NCBI RefSeq assembly: GCF_002994745.2
Contig: NC_037093.1
Location: forward strand, 10,830,400 to 10,894,399
Source of the DNA: Rosa chinensis
Taxonomy: Eukaryota > Streptophyta > Magnoliopsida > Rosales > Rosaceae
Direction of reading: 5' to 3'
DNA length: 64,000 nucleotides
Position numbers and translations under genes: made by a program. A model generated the notes under the pieces. The model did not search any database. It saw nothing but the letters and a program-made list of their open reading frames with translations, and was not told the DNA's origin. Shown here one piece after another: positions 1 to 11,523 of the stretch. Every line of letters starts with the position of its first letter. Within the stretch, counting starts at the first letter, position 1.

Positions 1-981
1 ATAATCCATGTCAAACTTCTCCCAAACTTAACCAAAATCACATATTTAACCTCTACAACAATTATACAATTTAAAGGGCTAAAACTGAAATTAAAACACT
101 GCCCACACACGCCTCCACGCGCCGCCACAGTGGCAGCGCGTGGGCCCCACGCGCCGGTGGCCACTACCTCCGATGGCCACCATATTTTGACAGTAGCACC
201 TACTCAACACACTGATCGATTCTCTCAACTACAACACAACCCAATTTTACCTTTAAACAGTTGAAATCGGCCGGTGAAATTTTTCCCAGAAAACTCCAAG
301 AACCCTAGAAATTTCAATTCGTTAATTCGACCTCTACACTGCAAATTGAAATGAAAGACCTTAGGGGAAATGATCTATGTCAAAAACTGAACCTTCGACG
401 CCGGTTTGGTGGCCGGAGACGGCCGGAATCGCTGGAAATCGTCAAAACCCGCAAGTTGCTACAGTAACCTTCACAGCAAGAAATCGAGCTCCTCCGGCCA
501 AATCTCCCCAAAACACCACCACAGATGCGTCGAGGGGGAGGAGACGAGCTTGGGGATGGCCGGATTTCGCTGTGGGTCGGCCGGAGGAGGGAGAAATCGA
601 AGGAGGAAGAATCGGGCCGAAGAGGAAGGAAATGTCGGGGGAGGAGAGAGATAGAGCCGGGTAGGTTTCCAAAAATGGAAACTTACCACAGTAACTCGGC
701 TATTTATAGAAACTTACCATGAACAGTAACCGTAAACAGTAACTTTAATCTTTCGCTTATAACTTTCACATACGAACTCCAATTTTTACGCACCACATAT
801 GCACGCGCTCGGTTTAACGTCCTCTACGACTTTCATGAAGGAAGTTTCCTCAAATTTTGACCCGAACGAAAAGTCATCTTTTAGGGCCACTAAAAGTATC
901 TAAACAAGTAAAAAGTGAAAGTAATTGTCGTTCCCGTCCAAATGACTAGTAAACGGTAAAATTTAGGTCCGGGACGTTACA
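1..981 (-). mobile_element. Gypsy-type LTR, 5' part (family A), truncated by the window edge
   Basis: Read on the minus strand, this begins TGTAACGTCCC at 981 and runs to the window edge. The first 350 or so bases align base for base, with scattered changes, to the plus-strand solo LTR that starts at 19289, including a shared run about a GTCGTAGAGGACGTTAAACC block. It is therefore a second copy of the same LTR family in the opposite orientation. No coding region is visible; the open frames here are short and GC-rich only because the LTR is. Whether it is a solo LTR or part of a full element cannot be told, because the other end lies outside. Confidence 0.8.
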
Positions 982-2306
982 TAATGAGTTTCACGGGCCA
1001 AGACCACTTTCCTAAAAGAAAGGTGATTGGAGGCTGGACTCTTTCCTTTTGGGAGTCCGACGATGAAAAGCATTTGTTTTTCAAGCTGAATAAGTCGTAG
1101 CTCGTATTCGGAGGATTTGCAAGCCAACATATCTTTCAAGCCAATATATCATGCAATGTGTCTTCGGATTTGATTATGTAGCCCGCAACATGCTTGCACG
1201 ACCCACATAATCAAGGGGGCTAATGTTGACACCCAAAAATCCAGCTAACAAGCCCAATTCATGCCTTAAGCCCAATTCATATTTCGAGGCGAATTACACC
1301 GGCAAACATCACGCCACGCACGTGGACCCAAGCCACGTTCATGCACTTGGGGCTTACAAGAATGGGTGTGGTGTGGAAGGTTACAGAAAAGTATGATGTC
1401 CATCGCGAGTTTTAGGCATGCTGATAATTGGACTTGGGACCAAAATTCAAGCCAGCAACCCAATTCTCAACATGGGCAAGGTGAAGAAGAGAGATAGCAC
1501 AATTCAAGCCCAACATCTCATTAATGGGGATAAAGCCAACCAACAAGCTAAGAAACCCAAAGCCTATTGAAACAATCCTCTCACCCAAGGCCCATTGAAA
1601 CCATCTTAAACTCAACACGTCCAAAATATTGATCCCAGCAACATAACAAAATCCTAGCAGCGCAGCAGAAATCCTGGGATTGCAGTCCCAGCAGCAGATT
1701 TCAGCAGCGGGAATCCTGGAAAGGTAATCCCAGCAGCAGGATTTCTGGGATTATGATCACAACTACACGCCAAAAACAAGGCAACAAGCTTAATGCTGCA
1801 TCATACATCAACTCTCCTATAAATTAAGAGTTCTTACTATTGTGAAAAGGCATTCAGAAGCAACCCCAAAGCAACCCACATGCAAAGCAAACCCAAGCAA
1901 TTCCCCAATACTTAACCCAGAAACATGTAGGCAAACAGAGAAACAAAACCAAGCAGTTTCCTCCAACACCTATCCTAAAAACCCATTTCCTATCCAAAAC
2001 TCATCAACCACAATTCGAATCCAAGCTTTCATGGCTGCTGCAAATCTCTCATCTTCACTACAAATCATGCTTTTCTAGCTCCCACGCCACATGCATCTTA
2101 CCAAGCCCCTTTTGAAACGATTAAGACACTGCAGTGCATGTACAAGGAGCTGCCGGGAAGAACACAACAACAAGCTTCCTAGGATTCTCAGGTCCTTCGA
2201 AGTTTGTTGGGCCTAGTCTTCGCTAACTCAGATAAAGGGGCAAAGTTTTGGGTCCTTACCCATGAATATCCACTGCCGTACAACCCTGATCAAAAGTGCC
2301 CCTACA
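982..2306 (+). mobile_element. 3' end of a Gypsy-type element: internal tail, polypurine tract and 3' LTR
   Basis: Bases 982-1222 look like the tail of an LTR element's internal region and end in a purine-rich tract (AAGGGGGCTAA, about 1212-1222). An LTR-like start TGTTGACACCC follows at 1223. The likely LTR end is CCTACA at 2306, giving about 1.08 kb; this 3' border is inferred. A TATA-like stretch (CTATAAATTAAG) near 1816 suits an LTR promoter. The 1650-1760 part repeats a CAGCAGCAG / AATCCTGGGA motif. No protein of the element is in view. The family A LTR at 1-981 appears to have inserted into its internal region. Confidence 0.5.
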
Positions 2307-2405
2307 AACTTCTAGTTTATTAAGTTATTAAGTACCTGCATTCTACACGTATATATTCTAGTGCGGAAAATTTAAGCAAATAGAATATTCATATAATTAA
2401 TATAA

Positions 2406-2801
2406 AGATTAAAATCTGCTTACTACCTTGTACTTTCAAGGGTTCATCAGTTCAGTCCCTGCACTTCTAATTTAATCAGAAAAGTCCTTGCACTCTTCAA
2501 TTTCATCAAATCGATCCAATCCGTCACTATTCCGTCAATTTTCGCTGTTAAAATGCTGACGTGGGACCTTCTCACAGGAAAAATTCCCAAACTACCCATC
2601 ACTAGGCAGCCCGTCGACGCGTCAATGTTGTGAATGCAGATGGGTAGTTTGGAAATTTTCCTTGAAAATTGACGGAGTGGTGACAGATTGGATCGATTTG
2701 ATGAAATTGGAGAGTGCAAAGACTTTTCTTATTAAATTAGAAGTGCAGGGACTGAACTGATGAACTTTTGAAAGTACAGGGTAGTAAGCAGAATTTAGTC
2801 C
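2406..2801. mobile_element. Mutator-like MITE with long terminal inverted repeats
   Basis: The left end (from about 2407) and the reverse complement of the right end (from about 2800) match over roughly 120 bases, sharing CTGCTTACTACC, GTTCATCAGTTCAGTCCCTGC and CAAATCGATCCAATC blocks. The element is flanked by a perfect 9-bp direct repeat, TTAATATAA, at 2397-2405 and 2802-2810. Long inverted repeats plus a 9-bp target duplication are typical of Mutator-like elements. At 396 bp it has no room for a transposase, so it is non-autonomous. Confidence 0.85.
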
Positions 2802-2889
2802 TTAATATAATTAAACAGAGAAAATAGGAAAAACACATAATTATATGATAAATCGTTTCTGGCGAATAGTTATATCAAAATGGGTTCCC

Positions 2890-2990
2890 ATATACTGGTA
2901 CGCTATGATAGCACATCGGTAAGTGACTTGTTTTGCCAAATATCAGGGCTAGATTCGAATCCCAACAACACCAAATTCCATTTCTATCAT
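2890..2990 (+). repeat. Possible tRNA-derived SINE remnant
   Basis: There is an A-box-like TAGCACATCGG near 2909 and a B-box-like AGATTCGAATCCC near 2953, at a spacing suitable for an RNA polymerase III promoter. No cloverleaf can be folded, so this is not a tRNA gene. A poly(A) tail and a clear target-site duplication were not found, so it is only a weak SINE candidate. Confidence 0.3.
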
Positions 2991-3889
2991 TCACTTTGGT
3001 TTTGCTGGACCAAAAGGTTGTGGGCTTTTTGAGCTAAACCAAGAGGTCGTGGGCTTTCGCTGCCCATTCATGCGTTAGCCCATTGGGAAGTGGTTGAGGA
3101 CTTCTGGGCTCGAGCAAAGGAGCTTCTGGCCATTTGCAGACATTGGATTTGTTTATAGCTGACGTGGCAGCGGGCCTTGTGGCTTGGGCTAAGCTTTCAG
3201 CTTGGGTCAGCGTCAAGTAAAAGTATTTCAGAAAGAGAGAGAGTTTGGACGCATAGAGATGGAGTGTGTTATTCATCTCACTATGATGAGGTTTATATAA
3301 AATTACATGGAGCACATAAAAGGTAATGCTTAATTACATATCAATCACTCTTACAATTACAAGCCTATCAATCACTAATCAGTAGTGACTGGCAATGATC
3401 ACTCAACATCAATTTACATGATTATCCACAATTATTTACAAATTTTTTTTTTTTTTTTTTTCAATTTACCTGCTGCAAATCATTGCAATTGCAAGTCATG
3501 AACAAACTTTTTTGACTAAATTTCAATAGACTATGTACAAACTTTTTCGACTAAATTTCAATTGAAAAGAAATAGTTGATGTCAACATGTATCCTTTGAT
3601 CCGCTAAAAAAAAAAACAAAAAAATGTATCTTTTGATATCCTATGGTTGGGAAGACTATCGGAACAAAAAATACTCCCAAATTCTGCATTGCTCTTCAAC
3701 TCACAGAAACACGAATCTTATTTCCTTGTAGTTTATTTATTAAACTTTGTAGATTTCTTGAGGGACACATCATTCTATATTTCCCACTCACAATCTTCAG
3801 TAATATGATGAGAATGAAACTCATATTGAAGTATATCGACTGCCTCATTGGAAGCGACGGGATCCAAGCTGGCCTCTTTATGTCATAAT
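2991..3889. other. Non-coding: repeat-like DNA and 3' flank of NHD1 copy a
   Basis: No gene is seen. Bases 3000-3420 are anonymous repeat-like sequence with no counterpart beside NHD1 copy b. A T-run lies near 3441-3460. From about 3465 to 3889 the sequence is the 3' UTR and flank of NHD1 copy a; it is closely matched by 13915-14130 plus 15050-15221, the displaced flank of copy b. Confidence 0.6.
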
Positions 3890-6800
3890 TCAGGATCCAG
3901 AAAGGAAAGGAACCTGAGCTACGGTTGTTGGTATTGAGATGTGGAGGTTTTGAGCCGCTAAATAGGCTGCAATACCAGCAGCATAACCGGCAAAAGCAAA
4001 CCCACTCACCTGCACAAATCAGAATGAACATTTTTCTTACCAACACCAAACTGAAACTAGATGCTCTTAGATTAACTGAATCCTCAACACTAGTTTATAC
4101 CTTGCGAAAATACCAGAAGAAGTCCACCTTTTCCATCCCCATAAAAGCAACTCCGGCCGCAGAACCAATAACTAGCATGGATCCACCAGTACCAGCACAA
4201 TACGCAACCAGCTGCCAAAACTCAGAGTCCTGGGGAAAAGAGGCGACATCGTACATCCCCATAGCTGCAGCAACCAGTGGAACATTGTCTATAATTGCTG
4301 AGACAATTCCTATTGAACTTGCAATCAGTTCAATATTGGGAATATGAGCATCCAGGTAGTTTGCTAATTCCCGAAGAATTCCTGCCGCCTCCAGGCTACA
4401 GTACAAATGCAGAAAGTGCAAGCTAAACCTTTTGAAGAAGCAGAATATAACTTTTGCATGATGTACACAAAAATCCACAAGAAGAGGATGCAATGCCATG
4501 TTATGGAAGTGCAGGGAGATATATCACAAGCGGCTTTCTACATGTCAAGCAATATGATGCATTTGACTTGAAAGTTCTTGGCTTCTTAATTTTACAATGA
4601 TTACTTTCCGAGTTTCTGAGCATATGGTGATGATTTTTGCTAGCAGAAGAAACAAAAGAGTTGACTTAAGTATTTATTTAGTTACCTGCTAACAGATAAA
4701 AGAATTCCAAGGAAGAAAAGTGCTCCTTGAGTGTCAATCCGTGACAAAGCCTGTGGTACTTTCAACCTTTGTCGTTCCGATTCACCATAGTGGATTGCAT
4801 CAGTCAGAATCCAAAGGACTCCAAGTCCCAGCAGCATACCCATGTAAGGAGGCAAACCAGTTAGGGACTTGAAAACCGGAACAAAAATCAAAGCTCCGAT
4901 GCCTACCGAGAAAACAAGCTGTCCCCGGGGAGCCATCTGTTCGGATGCCATAACACTGGATGTGTCTGGTCCATCACCACTTGCGTCACTGAATGGGAGA
5001 AAAATTCATATTAATCATCTACAATCCATCAATTTGAAGCTACCCTCAATCACTCAACTCCTTGTCTTTCCTATGACAATGCATATAAAGTACCTTGTAA
5101 GGGACAAAAGTGCCAGCGGAACAGCAAGAGAAACGACTGCTGGTATAAATAATCCCTGCAAGTTAAAAACTCGTTCATTTAGTCAAACATTTGATAAAAT
5201 TCAATCAACAACGATATTGTATATAAAGAAAGTTAAAGATATCTGAATATTACACTTGGCAGACATAACCATATTACACTTGGCAGACATAACCAGAAGC
5301 TCTAGATAGAAAACCCCACATCTGATTAGCGAAACTAGTGAGTTTCAATAGCGGAGACAGTATCGACTATAGGCTTTTCTCATTAGCTCAAGACGTAACT
5401 GTTCAATTCTTTATTGCTTATTTAAGGATTACCATTTTGACTCTACTTTGTCCAATTTTAATGTTAATATAAAGTTTCCCACAAAATTATCTACACCGAA
5501 TTACTAATATGTAAGAAAATTCTTATGTGTGTTTTGTTAATTGCTTCACACGGATGACCACAATAAACCAATACATTACGAGTTTACAACACTTGTATCC
5601 TACATATTCACCACATAGTAAAATGGTATTGCATACATTGCATACATATAGTCTAGTTAAATACGCCACCTTCTAAAGCAACCAGGTCATCAAAATCAAA
5701 TTATTTTCACACTCAACACCAGGGGAAGCCAAATCCAAAAAGCAAAAAGGCTATCATCCATTTTTAAGTTTTAACAGATTGAAAGTTCAACTGTTCAACG
5801 TTCCAAGTTCAGAATAGAAATAGTAGGCGGCATAAACTGTGTGGCTAGACAATACCATGATTCTGAGCAAAAAAAAAGGAAAAAAAAGGACAGATAACAT
5901 TATTGGTTTCTTGTGAATTCCACTATCATATTAGACAATACATCAAGTCAAGATCCATCAAACATAAATCCATATGCAAAAATACGAGGACGATATATAA
6001 ATGAAAAAGGTAAAAGCAAATTTGATATATAAAACAGGTTTGTTAGAAAAAAGACAAATACCTTCATTGTCTCCACTGTTGATATCTGACCATGTATCCA
6101 TAACATAGTGGTGGTAACATCACCAATAGGAGTCCACGCACCACCAGCATTTGCAGCTATGACAACAACTCCTCCTAAAAGCCTGTCAATGAAATACAAT
6201 TCTGTAAATGAAGCATTACATCATACATCCATTTGGGCTCTGTTCTTGCATTGGAGAGGGGAGGGGGGGGGGGGGGGGGGGGGGGGGGGAGCAACCATAA
6301 ATGTCACACCCCCCAAACAAAGACATGAAGATGCTAAAAATGTGGTTAAAGAGAATCCACGTTTTCAAATGATTTGGAGTCCAATCCTTACAACTAAGAG
6401 TGTTCAGGAATGCATACCAAAAATACTCACACTCAATGTGATGAGCATGCACAATTTACGCATTCCAATTTAGAATACATTAATAGGACATATTACTCTA
6501 TTTTTGCTTATGTTGTCATAGTTATAACTGTCATATACATATATTATATAACACTTCAACAACAGAACAGACCTTCACTGTCTGCAACGGGAGGTAACAT
6601 ATATATATATATATATATATATAAATATTTATTTATTTATTTACCTGCCTCACCTACTAGTAGTTTCTCATTGAATTGCTGAAACCGATATCAAGGAACA
6701 TGCAGAAAGATCCTTAAACACAAATAAAAGATGGTAGATGGTAACACATACTTGCGGAAGTCTGAGGGAGGCACTAGTTTTCGCAATAAAGAGACCATGA

Positions 6801-8867
6801 CAATGGTAGACGTCAGGTTGTCAAGAATTGAACTAAGGAAGAAAGTCACAAAACCAACCTGCAAGTTCACAATCACTTGTTATATGTAATACATTGATAG
6901 AGAAAGTCGTATAGAAGGAAAAGCTGATACAGGAAGAATAGTAACTGTAATTTGGGGATTGGCGGTGTTTTTAAACAATATTATATCTTTGGAGTTCTAA
7001 AGCCAAGATATTTCTAATACCACAGGAAGGTGAGAACTAAACATGGTATGCTTCAAAAAGTCGATTAAACATTCAAATATAAGTCAGATAGAATACCGAC
7101 CACATATTAAAATAAAATAAAATATGATATGATATACCAAATGTCCAATAGAAATACATCAACATGAGAGCAGAGTCAAAAGCTTACCACCCAGAGGAGT
7201 GTTCTTGGCTTTCGAGTAGTTATATTGTCAGTGACCAGCTTAAATCCTTGATGAGAATCAACTATCTCTACAATTGTCATTGCACCAAGCAAGAAAAACA
7301 CTATTTCACTGACTTCAGCAGATGCATGTTGTAACTCTGCAACAGCTATATCAGTTGAAGGAGCCTGCCAAAAATCATAATTAGTTACAGGAAAAGGATA
7401 TGCATACAAGGTACTCCAAAAGTCAAGTGGTGAAAGCATTAAATATAAATCTTACACCAATACTTCTCACTATCCACAAGCATACAGCCATTATCAAACC
7501 TACTCCACTCTTGTTGAAGGCCAGAGATTCTTCAAAAATAATGCCTGCATATCCTATTCCAAATAGCAGTGTCATGGCAACATCCTGTACCATAAGTAGG
7601 TCATATCAACTTAATATTGAAATAAAGCAACCTTCTAATAAGTGTATAAATGGTCAGACCACAATCACAGATGTACCTTGTTGAGAATATATGCATCCCA
7701 CATGGGAAAAATGGGACCTTGCCTATGGATTTATAAAGGTTTGGGCTACTCCATCTATTGCCAATTGGTTTTGGATGTGAACCCCAGATTATTTTATCAT
7801 GGTATCAGAGTGGGTTACCCACGTGTGCATGCCTAACGGCCACACGAGCTCCACGTCACCAAAGTTGTCCACGTGTATGGCTTGAAAATTCACCACACGT
7901 GCGGGGGCGTGTTGAGAATATATGCATCCCACATGGGAAAAATGGGACCTTGCCTATGGATTTATAAAGGTTTGGGCTACTCCATCTATTGCTAATTGGT
8001 TTTGGATGTGAACCCCAGATTACTTTATCATACCTGATTAGCAGCAACCCATGAGTGGTTAATTGCCACCGTCCCTGTTGCAGCTGCCGCAAATATTGCT
8101 ATAGCTTTCAGCAAATCAGTCTTTGGCTTGTAACTGGCCTCAAAATCACTTGAGCTCGTTTCGTCAACCGAACATAAAGGATCACATGATCCAGAACTTT
8201 GTGTCAACTCCTGATAAAATGCTAAACAGGTGATACATAAATTATGAATACCAGCAACACACAATGGCAATATGCCACACCAACTGAAAAGTCAAAATCT
8301 TTTTGATGTCATTAGAAACATTCTCACCATAACTCTTTTTGATGTCATACTAAAACTATGTGCAAGGGCAACTGATACATTTCAAATACTAATTACAGGG
8401 GTCAACAAACTTTGATTCAGGAAAATAAGACTCAAAATTTCACCAAATTAATCACAAACACTTTCAGGCTTTACTAGTTATCACAGCCAATTCCAGTTAA
8501 CACACTTGGCCAATATCAATCAACCAAATTGCAAACTAGTAAAACTAACAACTGGGTACTGTTAAAAATCGAAGCTTTAGTCAAAAAAAAAAAAAAATCG
8601 AAGCTTTAGTCAAAGAACCTGCAACTCTTTCTCAGACTGGGACTGAGCTTTGGGCAGCTGACCCGAACCCGAACCCGAACCCGAACCTCTGGCTCTCTCT
8701 TCAGCTCTGACCAACATTCCATTGCCCAGCAATCTTGGGCCTCTGAATCCACGTAAAGACGAACCAAAAGGAGCTAAGCTTTCGGTCTGAGAGAGAAACC
8801 GCCGCGAGCTTTTCATGAATTGGTGGTGGGACTGTGGCATATGCGCCCCAAATGAAAGGGAAGCCAT
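3890..8867 (-). CDS. NHD1: Plastid Na+/H+ antiporter, NhaD type (copy a), ten exons, intact
   Basis: Exons in transcript order: 8619-8867, 8034-8210, 7456-7584, 7188-7364, 6752-6858, 6062-6182, 5094-5155, 4686-4988, 4101-4395, 3890-4009. All nine introns are GT-AG and the phases join to 1740 nt, 579 aa plus stop. The product matches the plant NHD1 family (ArsB/NhaD permease superfamily), which exchanges Na+ for H+ at the chloroplast envelope. Residues 1-83 (exon 1) are Ser/Arg-rich with few acidic residues at the start, like a transit peptide; the remainder is a polytopic membrane domain. Conserved segments include ILDNLTSTIV (exon 5), GGAWTPIGDVTTT (exon 6) and IIDNVPLVAAA (exon 9). Length fits the Arabidopsis protein (about 576 aa, recalled). 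Exon 1 carries a Gly-Ser run (residues 61-69). A TRIM abuts the exon 2 donor. Divergent copy b lies at 31346-36234. Confidence 0.95.
6263..6289. repeat. Poly(G) run of 27 in an NHD1a intron
   Basis: This is an unbroken G run inside intron 5 of NHD1 copy a. The same intron of copy b has only a short GGGGGGAG here (near 33709), so the run expanded after the duplication, or assembly length is uncertain. Confidence 0.9.
6599..6623. repeat. (AT)n microsatellite
   Basis: About 12 AT units in intron 5 of NHD1 copy a, followed by TTTA repeats. Absent at the matching point of copy b. Confidence 0.9.
7679..8030 (+). mobile_element. TRIM retrotransposon A, complete, in NHD1a intron 2
   Basis: Two 121-bp direct repeats (7679-7799 and 7910-8030) begin TGTTGAGAAT and end TTTATCA, with about two differences. 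The first is followed directly by TGGTATCAGAG (7800-7810), the initiator-Met tRNA primer-binding site. The second is preceded by a purine-rich GTGCGGGGGCG (7899-7909). The 110-bp interior codes for nothing. The 5-bp target duplication TACCT lies at 7674-7678 and 8031-8035. These are the defining features of a terminal-repeat retrotransposon in miniature. The empty site is preserved in NHD1 copy b near 35926-35930. Confidence 0.93.
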
Positions 8868-9335
8868 TGCAGCTAAGCTAGGTTTGAAGCTGATGAAGAA
8901 GAAGAAGAGTGGGTTTGGATTCTGTTTCTAACCAGTTGCATGGAAAAGACAATCAATTTAATCTAATCAAGTGTTTCCTTTGTTGGGTTTCTCCACCGTC
9001 TCTCACCATTTTCAGTTCTTCATTTTACTAGTTACAGTTTTTTCCCAACAATTAGAAAACTCTATCCAACTATTTGGGGTGTTGGGATAGTGACACGTGT
9101 CGGTTTACCTTCCAAAAAATTTTGCATGGTCAACAATTTAATCTAAAATCTTTTGATCATGTTATAGTTTGTCAAAGAAGGGGGTGTGGGAGTTTTCTCC
9201 TACGTACGCACTACGCAGCATCAAAATTTTCAAGACTAAAATTTTCTTGGGTTGAATTTCAAGACTAATCTGAAGATTGAATTCTTGAGGCTGTTGCAAG
9301 GATTAAAATAATCTTGATGCCATTCTTGATTGTAG
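8868..9335. promoter_or_regulatory. NHD1a upstream region with palindromic G-box, then duplication junction
   Basis: Bases 8868-9115 are the 5' UTR and promoter of NHD1 copy a and match the NHD1b/SEP1 intergenic region. A palindromic G-box, GACACGTGTC (core CACGTG 9094-9099), is shared with copy b (36570-36575). From about 9116 to 9335 the match to the SEP1 side ends, and sequence of unknown origin leads into the PGDH fragment; the segmental duplication joint should lie here. The last bases resemble an intron 3' end (TTGATTGTAG). Confidence 0.6.
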
Positions 9336-9685
9336 GTTTGGCGGAACTGAAGCCTTATGTTGATCGAACTTATTGCTGAGAAACTTGGGAGACTGGCTGT
9401 CCAGTTAGTGGCAGGAGGCAGTGGTGTGAAGAATGTAAAGGTTTCATATGCTTCAGCTAGATCTCCTGATGACCTTGACACTGGACTCCTTCGAGCCATG
9501 ATTACCAAGGGTCTCATTGAGCCAATATCCAGTGTTTTTGTGAATCTGGTCAAAGCTGATTTCACTGCTAATTAAGCCGAGAGGACTCAGGCTAGGATAA
9601 AAGAAGAGCGAACCATTCTAGATGCACTACTAGAAAAACAGGTCCTTTCACACGGATAATGTTGTCACAGAGGTTCACACGGACG

Positions 9686-9978
9686 CAGGGGCGGATCCAG
9701 AAATTTTTTTCAGGTAAGGCAAGTCAATGGCAGGAGGGGAAAAGGGAGGAAAATTATAGAGAAGCTGCAGATTTTGGAGGCAATTATGAAGATTTTGCCT
9801 TAGTTTTGCCCTGTTTTTGCCTTGATTTTGTCTAATTTCTGCCATTTTCTTCCCCAATTCACCTTGCTTTGCCCTATTTTTGTCACTTTCACATCCCTTG
9901 CCTACACCAAATCAATGTAAAATCAAAAATCCAGTCTAGGCAAGTGCCCAAGCTGGGCACTATGTGGATCCGCCCCTG
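9686..9978. mobile_element. hAT-type MITE nested in the CACTA element
   Basis: Terminal inverted repeats CAGGGGCGGATCCA and TGGATCCGCCCCTG (one or two differences) bound a 293-bp element. An 8-bp target duplication, CACGGACG, is at 9678-9685 and 9979-9986. An 8-bp duplication with CAGGGGCGG termini fits the hAT superfamily. It lies in one of the CACTA subterminal motifs, so it is younger than the CACTA. Confidence 0.88.
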
Positions 9979-10539
9979 CACGGACGATTATTTGTGTATA
10001 AAGTGCTATAGTACACACGGAAATCCGTGTGTATATATTTTCCACACAGACTATTGCAGCCACATAAGGTTCAAACTAGGACCCAATATTTTTCAAGTCA
10101 ATTTACACACGGAGTCCGTGTGAAATAAAATATAATTCAGAGAATCCTGTAAATTTGTCATAGGGTAAATTAAAAATTCACACTGTTTTTCATGTGAAAT
10201 ATTGTTTCACATGGATATCTGTGTAAAAATATGATTAATAAGATTCCGGTACTAGTTTTTAGTCATATGTCAAATAAGTGTAAATTTAATTTACACACAG
10301 TATTCCGTGTGAATATGTAAAAGCATAACATTCTAATATTTTTCTTTTCAGTTTACACACAGACTACCGTGTGAATCCTTTTCTTATTTTTGTTTTCACA
10401 CAGATTTCTATGTTTTATTCTCTCCATCGTTCTCTCTTTCTCACATATCTTTCTCTGATTTCCTCTTTGTTAAAAGAAGATCTCTCTTTCTTTTTACATC
10501 TTCTTGCCCTCTCTCTGTCTCCAGATCTTTTTCTCTCAC

Positions 10540-10878
10540 CTCCTTGTCCTCGAACTCCTTCCACCCCTCGCGGAACTTGGACCCATCCGGTGGCAGTGGC
10601 AGGACTCTCAACAAGGTGGCGAAGGTGAAGTCATGGTTTCCGGCGATGAAGACGTCTTTCTGATGTGGGTATCTGGAGGGGAGAGCGACGAAGAAGTCAA
10701 GGACTTCGTTGGTGTCCGGGCCGCGGCTGCAGTAGTCACTGAGGAAGATGACGAGGGCGGTGGCGAAGTCTGAAGAAGGGATGGAGATTTCGAGATTGGA
10801 CCAGAGATTTTGGAGCTTGGTGTGGAAGCCGTGGACGTCGCCGATGCTACAGACTAGTCTGGGTTTTGGGTCTGACAT
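10540..10878 (-). pseudogene. Captured calcineurin-like phosphoesterase fragment
   Basis: The minus-strand frame starting ATG at 10878 gives about 113 residues resembling the N-terminal half of plant calcineurin-like metallophosphoesterases. It has GDVHG (residues 13-17), a SDYCSRGPD stretch and GNHD. Families of this type normally have GDY-x-DRG at the second motif; here the Gly and the metal-binding Asp are both Ser, so the copy would be inactive as a phosphatase. The coding part is GC-rich against AT-rich surroundings, and similarity fades after GWKEFED. The active-site half downstream is missing. It lies wholly within the CACTA element, so capture is inferred. Confidence 0.75.
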
Positions 10879-11203
10879 GGTTGGAAGGTGCGATTTGGTT
10901 AAACATAAACCTCGGCAAACAGATCGACTTTGCTAGTAAGTTTATTGTGGGTTTTCAATTTCTGGGTTTTCAATTGATGTCTCGAGCTCATGATCAACTT
11001 TGCTCTTTCTTGTGATTCTTTCTCGCCTAAGACAGATCGACACCATCAACCTCGGCAAACAGATCGACACCATCGACCTCGGCAAATAGATCGAGATTCA
11101 TAAAGGTATATATAATCACTTTTGGTTTGTTGTTTGTTTGGATTCAAACTTACTGATCCATATTGCGCTCTGACCCAGAGATCCGCCCCGAGTAGAGACG
11201 CCG

Positions 11204-11523
11204 GTGCTGCACGAGTTTCTGAAATTAGATCGGCAGTCCTCACCGTATGAACATGGAAAGCAATTAGGTAAGGTTGTGAGGGAATGCTTTGAAGCTAAGG
11301 ATGAGTGTATTGAGAAGTTCAAGACTGAGCTATTGGAGCAATCCGGGTTGAGCTTCACCACGTTCGAAGCTTTGGGTGCTTATATATGGCGAGCCAAGTA
11401 AGTTTGTCTGGTTTTTGTGTTTATCAAACTCTCACTCTGTTAATTTGTTTGGGATAATTAATGGATGAAATTTTAAACAGGGTCAAATCGTCGAGAATTG
11501 CCGGATTGGAGGCACTTGACGGT
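11204..11523 (+). pseudogene. Captured BAHD-type acyltransferase fragment with retained intron
   Basis: The reading frame from about 11204 to 11397 gives roughly 65 residues ending SFTTFEALGAYIWRAK, like the middle of BAHD (HXXXD) acyltransferases. A GT donor follows at 11398 and an AG acceptor ends at 11480. The frame then resumes as VKSSRIAGLE and stops near 11523. The retained GT-AG intron points to DNA-level capture rather than an mRNA copy. The HXXXD and DFGWG motifs are not present, so no activity is expected. There is no ATG at the start of the similarity (the first codon seen is GTG). Confidence 0.6.

Noticed and set aside
377..722. Overlapping ORFs in several frames
   Set aside because: They lie in an LTR of family A, are GC-rich by composition, and have no recognisable protein.
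1842..2078. 78-codon ORF
   Set aside because: Inside a Gypsy-type LTR leader region, low complexity, no family match.
2905..2975. tRNA-like A and B boxes
   Set aside because: No cloverleaf, no anticodon stem and no 3' acceptor pairing; at best a SINE relic.
4095..4499. Antisense and sense ORFs over NHD1 exons 9-10
   Set aside because: Sense frames are already counted as exons; the plus-strand frames are shadows of the conserved exons and recur in copy b for that reason.
5230..5300. Short tandem repeat ATATTACACTTGGCAGACATAACC in NHD1a intron
   Set aside because: A simple two-copy local duplication absent in copy b; real but without further meaning.
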